From positions 134,525 through 198,524 of the forward strand of contig CANQDU010000004.1 in assembly GCA_947593925.1 (NCBI GenBank): a stretch of 64,000 nt of DNA, given 5' to 3'. The stretch comes from an uncultured Clostridia bacterium. Its GTDB lineage: Bacteria > Bacillota > Clostridia > Oscillospirales > JAAYOS01. The notes beneath the pieces were generated by a model that saw only the letters and a list, made by a program, of their open reading frames with translations, ran no database searches and was not told where the DNA came from. The stretch's first letter is position 1, and the number at the start of each line of letters is the position of its first letter. Positions 51,547 to 58,946 of this stretch are shown piece after piece. The translations under genes were made by a program, and so were the position numbers.

Positions 51547-51572
51547 AGAGGGTCGGATAAATCCGACCCTCT
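51547..51572. terminator. Bidirectional terminator
   Basis: A 12-bp stem AGAGGGTCGGAT with its complement and a 2-base loop has a T run on the minus strand (TTTTTT) and CTCTTTT on the plus strand. It serves the convergent genes ending at 51537 and 51588. Confidence 0.9.
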
Positions 51573-51587
51573 GTCTCTTTTGTCCGC

Positions 51588-52577
51588 TTACTGCTGTGTG
51601 TCCGTACCGCTTGTCGTGCCGGAGGAGTAGGAGGACGCCGTGCTGCCCGAGGACGACGTGCCGTCGCCGCGAGCATCGACTATCGCCGTACCGCCCTGGA
51701 CGGTGACCCAGCCGTGCTCCATCCTCGCCTCGGCCTCGCGGAGGGCGATGAGCTCCGGCGTCACCGACTCGGCGATGAGGCGGTTCGCCTCAGCCTCGGC
51801 CTTCGCTTTGATTATCGCGGTCTCGGCGTCGATAGCGGCCTTATCCTTGTCCGCCTGAGCCTCGATGACGCGCTCCTGCGCCTCTATCTCGACGCGCTCG
51901 CGCTCCTGCTCGGCGGTCTCGACCGCCTTCTTCGCGACGGCCTCGGCGCGTATGGCCTCCTCGATCTCGTCGCCCGCGTCGGTATCGGTGAAGGTTATCG
52001 AGTAGAAGGTGACGCCGTTCGTGCCGAGGCGCGTGGAAAGGTCGTCCTCTATCTTCTGATAGACCTCGTTGCGGAACTCACCGAGGACGTCGATGACGTT
52101 GTACTGCGTCGTGACAGTCTCGATGGAGCGCTGGACCGTCGGCGAGATGAGCGACGAGTTCATGTTGTCAAGCGTTCTGAACTGCTTGAAGATGCGGAAG
52201 GCGTTCGCCGTATCGACGTGGTACTTGATATCTATCGTCATGGTGATGTACTGCGCGTCCTTGGTCTGGCCGGTGACGTTCGAGATCGACTGGGTCTGCA
52301 CCTCGGTCGAGAGGAAGTACACCGTGTCAAACGGGCTCTTGGGGTGGATGCCCTCGGGAAGCGTCTCCTCGCTCACGCCGGTGAACGGCGAGTAGATGAT
52401 GCCGACGCTGTTCGCCGGCACGACGGTGTAGCACCCGAACGCCACCACGACGAGGCCGAGCAGCGCGAGCACCTGCCTGCCGGAAAATCTGAAGCTCAGC
52501 CGCGAGTTCTCCGAGCGCAGACCGAGCAGTATGAACAGCACGACCGTCAGCACAATGCCGCCTATAACAAAAACCAT
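51588..52577 (-). CDS. SPFH/Band-7 (prohibitin-like) membrane protein
   Basis: This 329-residue protein has two N-terminal helices (residues 2-20 and 34-53) and then an SPFH domain starting at V-P-A-N-S-V-G-I-I-Y. A coiled coil rich in Ala/Glu (residues about 215-275: E-Q-E-R-E-R-V-E-I-E-A-Q-E-R-V) follows, with a Ser/Gly/Thr tail. Such proteins build membrane-attached ring or cage scaffolds tied to membrane domains and protease control. ATG 52577 has GAGGAAATG upstream. It has its own promoter, whose -35 coincides with the end of the dlt-operon terminator. Confidence 0.9.
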   Translation of the reverse strand: MVFVIGGIVLTVVLFILLGLRSENSRLSFRFSGRQVLALLGLVVVAFGCYTVVPANSVGIIYSPFTGVSEETLPEGIHPKSPFDTVYFLSTEVQTQSISNVTGQTKDAQYITMTIDIKYHVDTANAFRIFKQFRTLDNMNSSLISPTVQRSIETVTTQYNVIDVLGEFRNEVYQKIEDDLSTRLGTNGVTFYSITFTDTDAGDEIEEAIRAEAVAKKAVETAEQERERVEIEAQERVIEAQADKDKAAIDAETAIIKAKAEAEANRLIAESVTPELIALREAEARMEHGWVTVQGGTAIVDARGDGTSSSGSTASSYSSGTTSGTDTQQ

Positions 52578-52633
52578 ATCATTTCCTCACTTTCATAGTT
52601 TCGCAGTTTTAAGTATCTCCCGCGTATGTACAT

Positions 52634-52662
52634 ATTGTATCACGGAGCGCGGAATAAATCAA
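52634..52662 (-). promoter_or_regulatory. Promoter of the SPFH gene
   Basis: On the minus strand TTGATT (52662-52657) and TACAAT (52639-52634) are 17 bases apart. Confidence 0.75.
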
Positions 52663-52663
52663 A

Positions 52664-52686
52664 GGCGTCCTCGTATCGAGGACGCC
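52664..52686 (-). terminator. Terminator of the dlt operon
   Basis: A 10-bp stem GGCGTCCTCG/CGAGGACGCC with a 3-base loop is followed on the minus strand by TTTGATTTATT. That T tract doubles as the -35 of the next promoter. The terminator lies 76 bases after the last dlt-operon gene. Confidence 0.8.
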
Positions 52687-52762
52687 GAAAAAGGTGAATT
52701 AAATTTCCTTGACATTCTGTTATCGTGCCGATGCTTTGATTATCGCGCAAATTCGTCGTTTT

Positions 52763-53056
52763 TCAGAGCTTTATGATAAGGTAAATCATGTACACCACGG
52801 CGACAGCCGCCGCACCGACGAGCATAATGTCGCCCCGGTCGAAGCGTCCCCCCTGCTTTTTGCGGAGGATACCGTCGGTCACGACGAGCGCCGCTTCGAC
52901 GACCGCGAGCCCTATAATAAGAAGATACCTCGCGAGGTCGTTGTTAAAGAACCAGATGGTGAGCAGGGTGTACATCACTATCGGTATCAGCACGATGACC
53001 TTGAAGTGAGGCAGCGCGTTCTTCTTTTCCAGAGGCTTCCGCTGTATCTTTGCCAT
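52763..53056 (-). CDS. Small membrane protein at the end of the dlt operon
   Basis: This 97-residue protein has a basic N-terminus (K-P-L-E-K-K), a helix at about 18-38, a second at 42-62 and a third at 77-97 with the C-terminal Y-M-I-Y-L-I-I-K-L. ATG 53056 has AAGGAG nine bases upstream and lies 12 bases after dltX, so it is cotranscribed. I do not recognise the family. Its position suggests a link to wall D-alanylation or to membrane placement of that machinery, which is inference only. Confidence 0.7.
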   Translation of the reverse strand: MAKIQRKPLEKKNALPHFKVIVLIPIVMYTLLTIWFFNNDLARYLLIIGLAVVEAALVVTDGILRKKQGGRFDRGDIMLVGAAAVAVVYMIYLIIKL

Positions 53057-53068
53057 ACTTCCCGCTCC

Positions 53069-53236
53069 TTAAAATTCGTTGTAGACGAAGGCGACGCTCT
53101 CCCCGTCGCTTGCCGCCCACACGGCGAGTATCAGCGCGGCGCAGACCGCTATGACGAGCGCGTACACGGCGGTATGCCGGTAGCAGAACTCCTTAACCCT
53201 CGTTATAGAACTCGACAAGCGCTTTATCAATTTCAA
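53069..53236 (-). CDS. dltX: DltX-like small membrane protein
   Basis: This 55-residue protein has a basic start, one membrane helix (about residues 25-45) and the C-terminal motif F-V-Y-N-E-F, which matches the conserved F-x-Y-N-E-F end of DltX. DltX passes D-alanine to teichoic acid in the DltB-DltD complex, through its C-terminal segment. It overlaps the end of dltD by 44 bases if TTG 53236 (AAGGGG upstream) is used; TTG 53230 or 53254 are alternatives. DltX usually precedes dltA; here it follows dltD. Confidence 0.8.
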   Translation of the reverse strand: MKLIKRLSSSITRVKEFCYRHTAVYALVIAVCAALILAVWAASDGESVAFVYNEF

Positions 53237-54362
53237 GCCACCCCTTCCATCCAAGGTGCATAACGTCGCAGAGGAAATACTGTTCGTACTCGTATCCGGT
53301 GAGGTCGAGCAGGGTCACGTTGTCGTACTCCGAGACTATCTCGCGGACGTTCTCGTAATACTCCTCGCGGAGCTCCTTCGAGAAGCCGGTGTAGTCCGAC
53401 CAGTCGCCGTGGACCGGAATGTGGACAAACATCGGCTCTATCCCCTTGAGCTTGCAGACGTCGAGCAGGAGACGGAGGTCGCCGTACTCCTCGGACACCG
53501 AGTAGCTGAGACCGCTGTCCTTGTCCTTCTGCTGCTCGAGCTTGCGGCCGATGTAGGTCGTGTAGTAGTCGTCGAGCATGCCGTAGTCGTTGTTGGAGGT
53601 CGCGGCCTTTGCCTCGGCGACGGCTTCCGCCTCCACCGCGTCCCAGTCTATCGGCTCGGCGGAGATGGTCGAGTCCGCCGGCTCGGTCGCGATGAGCTTC
53701 TTTGCGGAGGCGAGGTCCTTCGTCTCGAGCAGCCAGCGGCTCGCGGCGGCATACGGCGCGGCGGCGGCCTTCAGGACGCCGTTCCCTTCCACTGTACCGC
53801 GCGCGAGCAGGAGCGCCGCCGACGTGTCGTCCGCGCCGTAGGCCTCGGCGAGCGCGAGGACGCGCTCGGAGAAGCGGAGCTTCATCTCGTCCGGTATCTC
53901 CGGGTCGCTCATCAGCTTTAAATACTGCTCCTCGGAGAAGTTTGCCATGAAGAGGTCGGGCGCGATGCCCCCCTCGACGTAAGCCTGCGGGGAGGTTATC
54001 AGCACGACCTTCGTACCCGCGAGGGCATCCCCGCAGGCGGCTATCTCGAGCGCGTGGATTATCGACTGGCATGAGCCGCGCCCGACAAGGTTCACCTGGA
54101 ACCCCGCGCGCTCCCCCTTGAAGAAGTTTGCGGGGTGGGTCATGATGTCGTAGGTGCGGAGCTCGCTCGACCCGAATATCGTGACGGTGCGCGGGTCCTT
54201 TGCCGCCTCCTCCACGAGCCACGTCCCGGTGATCTTCTCGGTGTAGTTGACGTTGCCGAGCGACAGCGGGTACTCCCCCGGCCGGACGGCGATCCGCACG
54301 CATCCGAGCGCGAGCGCCGCCGCGAGGATGCTCGCCGCGGCGGTGATGAGCAGCTTCTTCAC
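53193..54362 (-). CDS. dltD: D-alanyl transfer protein DltD
   Basis: This 389-residue protein is membrane-anchored by one helix (residues 4-22), with an extracellular SGNH-like esterase fold. The nucleophile Ser lies in I-F-G-S-S-E-L, and the Asp/His pair lies near the C-terminus in D-V-M-H-L-G-W-K-G-W. A long Ala-rich insert sits in the middle (residues about 170-250). It works with DltB to move D-alanine onto lipoteichoic or wall teichoic acid. The start overlaps dltC (ATGA). Length is close to family members. Confidence 0.93.
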   Translation of the reverse strand: MKKLLITAAASILAAALALGCVRIAVRPGEYPLSLGNVNYTEKITGTWLVEEAAKDPRTVTIFGSSELRTYDIMTHPANFFKGERAGFQVNLVGRGSCQSIIHALEIAACGDALAGTKVVLITSPQAYVEGGIAPDLFMANFSEEQYLKLMSDPEIPDEMKLRFSERVLALAEAYGADDTSAALLLARGTVEGNGVLKAAAAPYAAASRWLLETKDLASAKKLIATEPADSTISAEPIDWDAVEAEAVAEAKAATSNNDYGMLDDYYTTYIGRKLEQQKDKDSGLSYSVSEEYGDLRLLLDVCKLKGIEPMFVHIPVHGDWSDYTGFSKELREEYYENVREIVSEYDNVTLLDLTGYEYEQYFLCDVMHLGWKGWLEIDKALVEFYNEG

Positions 54363-54589
54363 GCGCGCTTCTCCACTTCCGCGATTATGAGCGCGGGGGT
54401 AGCGAGCTGGTCGCGGTCGAGCTCTGTCGGCTCGAGCTTTATGCCGAGCTGCGTCTCTATCTCCACAAACAGGCTTATTACGCCGAACGAGTCGAGTATC
54501 CCGTCCTCAAAGAGGCGGGTGTCCGGCGAAAGCTCGCCCTCGTCCGCGCCGCAGACGTCCTCAAGTATGGCCATTATCTTCTCTTTCAT
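54359..54589 (-). CDS. dltC: D-alanine carrier protein DltC
   Basis: This 76-residue acyl-carrier-like protein has the phosphopantetheine attachment Ser34 in the motif G-I-L-D-S-F-G, followed by the carrier-family helices. It receives D-alanine from DltA and presents it to DltB. ATG 54589 has GGAGG eight bases upstream. The stop overlaps the dltD start. Confidence 0.95.
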   Translation of the reverse strand: MKEKIMAILEDVCGADEGELSPDTRLFEDGILDSFGVISLFVEIETQLGIKLEPTELDRDQLATPALIIAEVEKRA

Positions 54590-54606
54590 CTGAGTGACCT
54601 CCGAAA

Positions 54607-55746
54607 CTAGATTATTCTTCCGCTGAATATCAGCAGTCCGAAGCTGAAAAGGTGGAACGTTATTATCACCATTATGACCTGCCCCACGCCGCTCCGCTTT
54701 ATCTGCTTGAAGCGCTTCCAGCGCAGGTCGGCTATCTCGTTGAGGCACATCAGCACCCCGTGGTACGCGCCGTAGAGTATGTAGGCGGGCGTGAGACCGT
54801 GCCAGACGCCCATCGTGAGCATCGTTATGACGTAGCCGATGTAGGACGCGGTGCGGCGATCCTTGAACCACTTTCCCCGGAGCGCCGCCGTGCAGAAGCG
54901 CGTATAGACGAAGTCCCGCAGCCACGTCGAGAGAGATATGTGCCAGCGCGACCAGAAGTCCTTCATGTCAACGCTGATAAAGGGCATGTTGAAGTTATCC
55001 GGCATCTTCACGCCGAGGATATATGCCGTGCCGACGGCCATCAGGCTGTATCCGGCGAAGTTGAAGAACAGGAAGAACGCGTAGCCGTACATGTACGACA
55101 CCGACGCAAGGAACCCGCTCTCCGGCAGCGGCGCGAGCCAGTGCGCGTAGAGGAAGTTCCCGATGCCGAAGTTCATCGCGGCGCCGGTGACGAGCTTCCA
55201 TATCCCGCGCCGCACGAGCTCCGCGTACTCCTCTCGGGTGGGCTTCGCCTCGATGTCCTTGAGGAAGCGGCGGTAGCGGTCTATCGGGCCGGAGCTCACC
55301 GACGGGAAGAACAGCAGGAAGTAGCTGAAGTCGGCTATCCCGACGTCCTTTATGAGTCCGTCGTATATCTCGATAAGCACCTGAACCGAGCGGAAGGTCA
55401 TGTAGCTCACGCCGACAAGGCGAAAGAAGTCAAACGCGTCGGTGACGGCGCCGAGCTTTATCATACAGAGCGGCGCGAGCGCGACGAGCAGGAATATCCA
55501 CAGCACCGGGCGCTTGCCGCACCGGGCGCGAACCTGCGCGTAGACCTCCACGCAGACGAGCTCGAGTATGTAGAACGCCGCGAGGCATGCCTTCGCCTGC
55601 CACCCGCGGAAGGTGACGAGAAGTATCGCGACCGTCACCGCGAGGCCGTACCACTTGAGCCGCACGCCGCAGAGGCCGAGCACCACGGCGGGCAGCAGCA
55701 GAGCCGCGAGCAGAAGAAAGAAGCCCAGCCCTTCATACAGATCCAT
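54607..55746 (-). CDS. dltB: D-alanyl transfer protein DltB (MBOAT family)
   Basis: This 379-residue polytopic protein has about eleven helices. The MBOAT pattern is seen as F-P-S-V-S-S-G-P-I-D-R-Y-R-R-F, F-W-S-R-W-H-I-S-L-S-T-W-L-R-D-F and the active His in M-G-V-W-H-G-L-T-P. It moves D-alanine from DltC across the membrane for transfer to teichoic acid. ATG 55746 has CGGAGGAC upstream. The stop is TAG. It lies between dltA and dltC as in standard dltABCD order. Confidence 0.95.
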   Translation of the reverse strand: MDLYEGLGFFLLLAALLLPAVVLGLCGVRLKWYGLAVTVAILLVTFRGWQAKACLAAFYILELVCVEVYAQVRARCGKRPVLWIFLLVALAPLCMIKLGAVTDAFDFFRLVGVSYMTFRSVQVLIEIYDGLIKDVGIADFSYFLLFFPSVSSGPIDRYRRFLKDIEAKPTREEYAELVRRGIWKLVTGAAMNFGIGNFLYAHWLAPLPESGFLASVSYMYGYAFFLFFNFAGYSLMAVGTAYILGVKMPDNFNMPFISVDMKDFWSRWHISLSTWLRDFVYTRFCTAALRGKWFKDRRTASYIGYVITMLTMGVWHGLTPAYILYGAYHGVLMCLNEIADLRWKRFKQIKRSGVGQVIMVIITFHLFSFGLLIFSGRII

Positions 55747-55784
55747 AAAAGTCCTCCGAAAACATCAGGGAGTGGTGCCGCGCC

Positions 55785-57284
55785 TCAAAGCAGCTCGCGC
55801 AGCTTCTTTTTGTCTATCTTGTCGTTTGCCGTGAGCGGGAAGCTGTCAACGGCGGTGATCCTTCTCGGCACCATGTACGCCGGTATGAGCTCGCGCAGCT
55901 CGCGCTTTATCTTCACGGCGCGCTCGAGGTTTGCGAGGCCGTCCGGCTCCTCGAGTATGACAAACGCTGTAAGCGAGCGTATCGTCTCCCCGTCGTAGAC
56001 GGGCAGGACGGCGGCGCGCGCGACGTTCGAGACGAGCGCGAGGTTCTTTTCCACGTCCTCTATCTCTATGCGGTAGCCGTTGAGCTTTATCTGATTGTCG
56101 ATGCGTCCCCGGTAGTAGTACATATTCCCGAGCCGATAGGCGCTGTCGCCGGTGTGGTAGCCGCGCTTTCCGAGCTTTTCGTCCGTGAAGAACGACTTCT
56201 CGGTGAGGTCGGGGTGCTTGAAGTAGCCCGCGCTGACGCTCTTTGAGATTATCAGCAGCTCGCCCTCCTCGCCCTCGGGGAGCTCTCGCCCGTCCTCGTC
56301 CGCTATGCGGAACGTGACCTCCGGCAGAGGCTCGCCCACGGGAATGGACCGCTCGTCCGCCGCCATCTCCGCCGTTACCTCCACGGCGGACACGAGGACG
56401 GTAGACTCGGTGGGGCCGTAGGTGTTTATCACCTTCGCACGCGGGAAGCGGCGGAAAAGCTCGTCCACGAGGCGGTGCGTCAGCACCTCGCCGCAGAAGA
56501 TGAAGCGGTCGAGCGAGGGCAGGAGCTTTTCGTCAAAGCGGTCGGAGGAGCAGCACATCTCCGCAAAGGACGGCGTCGAGACCCAGACCGATATGTCCGA
56601 CTTCCCGAGCCGCGAGAACAGCTCCGCGAAGTCCTCCCCCACCGACTTCTCGAAGGTGTGGAGGGTAAATCCGTGCGCCGTTCCGAGCCACACCGGCAGC
56701 ACCGACAGGTCAAAGGAATAGCTCGCCTGACTGAGCATGACGTGTCCCCCGCTCTCGAGCCACGGCGAGAACTCCCGGTCGAAGTTCTCCACGTTCGATA
56801 TCATTATCGTGACGCCCTTCGGCTTGCCGGTCGAGCCGGAGGTGAAGAGTATGTAGGCGTAGTCGCTCCCGCTCGCCCACGCGGAGCGCGGGACCTCGAC
56901 GCCGCGGTACCTTTTGAACACGTCCGCGAGCCCGTCCGCCGAAAGCGTCCTTTCCGCGTCTATTCCCGCCCCGCAGAAGTCAACGGCGGCGGTGGGGCGC
57001 ACCTCCTCCACGATTTGCTTCACGCGGTCGGCGGGAACGGTTATGTCTATCGGGACGTAGGCTCTCCCCGCCTTCAGAGCGCCGTAGGCGCAGGGCAGGA
57101 GCGCCATCTCCTTGTGTCCGTATATGACGACCGGGGTCTTGTCGCCCGGGAACGTCTCGAGAAGCCACGCGGCAAACGCCTCGCTCTCGGCGTCAAGCTC
57201 CGCATAGCTCATGCTCTTTTCGCCGTTGACGAGCGCCAGGCGGTCGGTCGCGGCATACTTCTTTATACCCTCTAGCAGAAACAT
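55785..57284 (-). CDS. dltA: D-alanine--carrier protein ligase DltA
   Basis: This 499-residue adenylating enzyme activates D-alanine with ATP and loads it on DltC. Core motifs: A-Y-I-L-F-T-S-G-S-T-G-K-P-K-G, N-T-Y-G-P-T-E-S-T-V, Y-H-T-G-D-S-A-Y and G-R-I-D-N-Q-I-K-L-N-G-Y-R-I-E. The C-terminal Lys lies in T-A-N-D-K-I-D-K-K-K-L. ATG 57284 has GAAGGATG upstream. A small hairpin separates it from the transglutaminase-like gene. D-alanylation lowers envelope negative charge and raises resistance to cationic peptides. Confidence 0.95.
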   Translation of the reverse strand: MFLLEGIKKYAATDRLALVNGEKSMSYAELDAESEAFAAWLLETFPGDKTPVVIYGHKEMALLPCAYGALKAGRAYVPIDITVPADRVKQIVEEVRPTAAVDFCGAGIDAERTLSADGLADVFKRYRGVEVPRSAWASGSDYAYILFTSGSTGKPKGVTIMISNVENFDREFSPWLESGGHVMLSQASYSFDLSVLPVWLGTAHGFTLHTFEKSVGEDFAELFSRLGKSDISVWVSTPSFAEMCCSSDRFDEKLLPSLDRFIFCGEVLTHRLVDELFRRFPRAKVINTYGPTESTVLVSAVEVTAEMAADERSIPVGEPLPEVTFRIADEDGRELPEGEEGELLIISKSVSAGYFKHPDLTEKSFFTDEKLGKRGYHTGDSAYRLGNMYYYRGRIDNQIKLNGYRIEIEDVEKNLALVSNVARAAVLPVYDGETIRSLTAFVILEEPDGLANLERAVKIKRELRELIPAYMVPRRITAVDSFPLTANDKIDKKKLRELL

Positions 57285-57302
57285 CTTATCGCATCCTTCA
57301 AA

Positions 57303-57326
57303 GCCGCGAAGGCTCCGCTTCGCGGC
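57303..57326 (-). terminator. Hairpin between the transglutaminase-like gene and dltA
   Basis: A 9-bp stem GCCGCGAAG/CTTCGCGGC with a 6-base loop is followed on the minus strand by TTTGAAGG. It is too short of T to be a strong terminator, so it may set relative expression or mark an RNA processing site. Confidence 0.5.
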
Positions 57327-57338
57327 GGTAAACTCGCG

Positions 57339-58250
57339 CTATTCGCAGGCGGGATAGTCCTCCGCGTTCCAGCGGTGGGTCGCGGAGAACTTCTCGTCGG
57401 TGACAAGGAACATCGTGCGGGCGTTGCCGTGGGTGTGGTTGCGCCCGTAGAGCACGTCGATATGGCGGTAAGCACCGTCTATCTCGCATATACACCACGC
57501 ATGCTCGACCCACGCTCCGCTCTCGTTCTTGAAGTCGCCGGAGACGCAGATCGCCGGCGCGCCGAGACGGTCGCAGAATACCTTCATCAGGGCGGCGTTG
57601 TGCTCGCACGCTCCGCGATAGGTCGTTATAAGTGTCTTTGCAATGTCCGTAACGAGCTCATCGGTGTAGCCGTTCGAGAGATCGACCGTGACGTTGCGGT
57701 AGGTGAGATTTTTTGTCATCCAGTCGAAGAGCGCGCCGAGGTTGTCCTCAAGCGAAGCGTCCGCGCTGCACACGTCCTCTATAACTTCGAGCACGGCGTC
57801 GTCAAGTACGTCGTCCCCGGTCTTGGTGCCGACCGCGACGGTCTCCTCAATGCTTCCGGAGGTCTCGACGTTCGGGTCTTCCGACGGTATCTCGCTCGGC
57901 TCCTCCGACGGCGCCGTGCTCGGCGTCTCGGACGGCGCTTCGCTCGGCACAGCGGACGGCTCCGACGACGGTTCCTCCGACGGCTCGGTCGAGGGCTCCT
58001 CGCTCGGCTCAACGCTCGGTTCGACGGACGGCTCTTCGCTCGGTTCGACGGACGGCTCTTCGCTCGGCGCTTCACTCGGTTCCTCCGAAGGTTCCTCGCT
58101 CGGTGCAACGCTCGGCTCAATGCTCGGTGCGGCCGACACGTCGGCGCTCGCCTCGACGGACGGTTCGGTCGAGGCGGACGTCCCGCCGCCGCAGGCGGCA
58201 AGCCCGAACAGCATCGCAAGAAGAAGCAGTATCGCGGCAGTCCGTTTCAT
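57339..58250 (-). CDS. Transglutaminase-like lipoprotein with Pro-Ser-Glu repeat stalk
   Basis: This 303-residue protein has a lipoprotein signal with lipobox L-A-A-C (Cys20). Residues 30-130 are a stalk of about 24 P-S-E-E / P-S-V-E type four-residue repeats. The C-terminal transglutaminase core has catalytic Cys in Y-R-G-A-C-E-H-N, His in V-E-H-A-W and Asp in H-I-D-V-L-Y-G. It should be anchored outside the membrane with the enzyme held away by the stalk. Such domains act as cysteine peptidases or cross-linkers. It is 54 bases ahead of dltA and 3 bases behind another lipoprotein gene, which suggests an envelope role with the dlt genes. Confidence 0.88.
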   Translation of the reverse strand: MKRTAAILLLLAMLFGLAACGGGTSASTEPSVEASADVSAAPSIEPSVAPSEEPSEEPSEAPSEEPSVEPSEEPSVEPSVEPSEEPSTEPSEEPSSEPSAVPSEAPSETPSTAPSEEPSEIPSEDPNVETSGSIEETVAVGTKTGDDVLDDAVLEVIEDVCSADASLEDNLGALFDWMTKNLTYRNVTVDLSNGYTDELVTDIAKTLITTYRGACEHNAALMKVFCDRLGAPAICVSGDFKNESGAWVEHAWCICEIDGAYRHIDVLYGRNHTHGNARTMFLVTDEKFSATHRWNAEDYPACE

Positions 58251-58253
58251 CGG

Positions 58254-58814
58254 TTATTCCTCCCCTATAAGCTGCTCGGCGACGATTCCGAAGGAGGTGA
58301 CCACTCCGTCGCCGTCCATATACTCAAAGTAGAGGCTCGCGCCGGTGCTGAGGTCGTTTGAGGCGGGCAGCTCGTAGTAGCTGACAAAATTGGTCGAGCG
58401 GCTCGGCTCGCCGTAGACGGCCGTGACGTCGTCCGCGGTGGAACCTATCTTTATCCCCTTCGAGGTCTGCCAGTCGCCGGAGTAGACGTATATCTCGCAG
58501 ACGAGGTCGCGGTCTCCGTCCGGGCGGGTGGAGAAGTCCGCGCCCTCCGACTCGTAGGAGTAGACCTTGTCAAGCCCGTCGTAGGCGCAGCTCATCGCCT
58601 CGGAGTAGGTGTAGCCCTCGCCGAGAGCGGAGATAACATCCTCGATATGCACGTCGCACTTGTAGGTGCTGCCGCCGTGGGAAAGAGAGAGGTCTGCGGC
58701 GGAGAATCCGGGGCCGCTGTTCCCTGAGACCTCCTGCGCCTCCGAGCAGGCGGCAAGCGAAAACAGCATCGCAAACGCAAGAAGCACGGTAAGTATTTTC
58801 TTCATGGAAGTCAT
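58254..58814 (-). CDS. Lipoprotein of unknown function with SmpA/BLIP-like segment
   Basis: This 186-residue protein has a lipobox L-A-A-C (about Cys22-23) after a hydrophobic signal. The mature part contains G-I-K-I-G-S-T-A-D-D-V-T-A-V-Y-G-E-P, the G-x-x-x-G-x-x-x-x-x-V-x-x-x-Y-G-x-P segment common in Bacillota lipoproteins with an SmpA/OmlA-like beta fold. ATG 58814 has GGAGG seven bases upstream; ATG 58805 is an alternative. It starts the transcript that runs into the transglutaminase-like gene and probably the dlt genes. The exact role is unknown. Confidence 0.8.
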   Translation of the reverse strand: MTSMKKILTVLLAFAMLFSLAACSEAQEVSGNSGPGFSAADLSLSHGGSTYKCDVHIEDVISALGEGYTYSEAMSCAYDGLDKVYSYESEGADFSTRPDGDRDLVCEIYVYSGDWQTSKGIKIGSTADDVTAVYGEPSRSTNFVSYYELPASNDLSTGASLYFEYMDGDGVVTSFGIVAEQLIGEE

Positions 58815-58879
58815 GACTATTCCTCCGTGGAAAGGCTTGTGCGCCGGGGCGGAGCCGTCCCGCCGCACTTCAATTTGAT

Positions 58880-58908
58880 ATTGTAGCACAGCGGCGCGCC
58901 GAATGCAA
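58880..58908 (-). promoter_or_regulatory. Promoter of the lipoprotein-dlt transcript
   Basis: On the minus strand TTGCAT (58908-58903) and TACAAT (58885-58880) are 17 bases apart. No equally good promoter is visible directly before dltA. Confidence 0.7.
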
Positions 58909-58946
58909 GTCCGGGCGGCCGCTTCCTGCAAATAACAGAACAGGCT

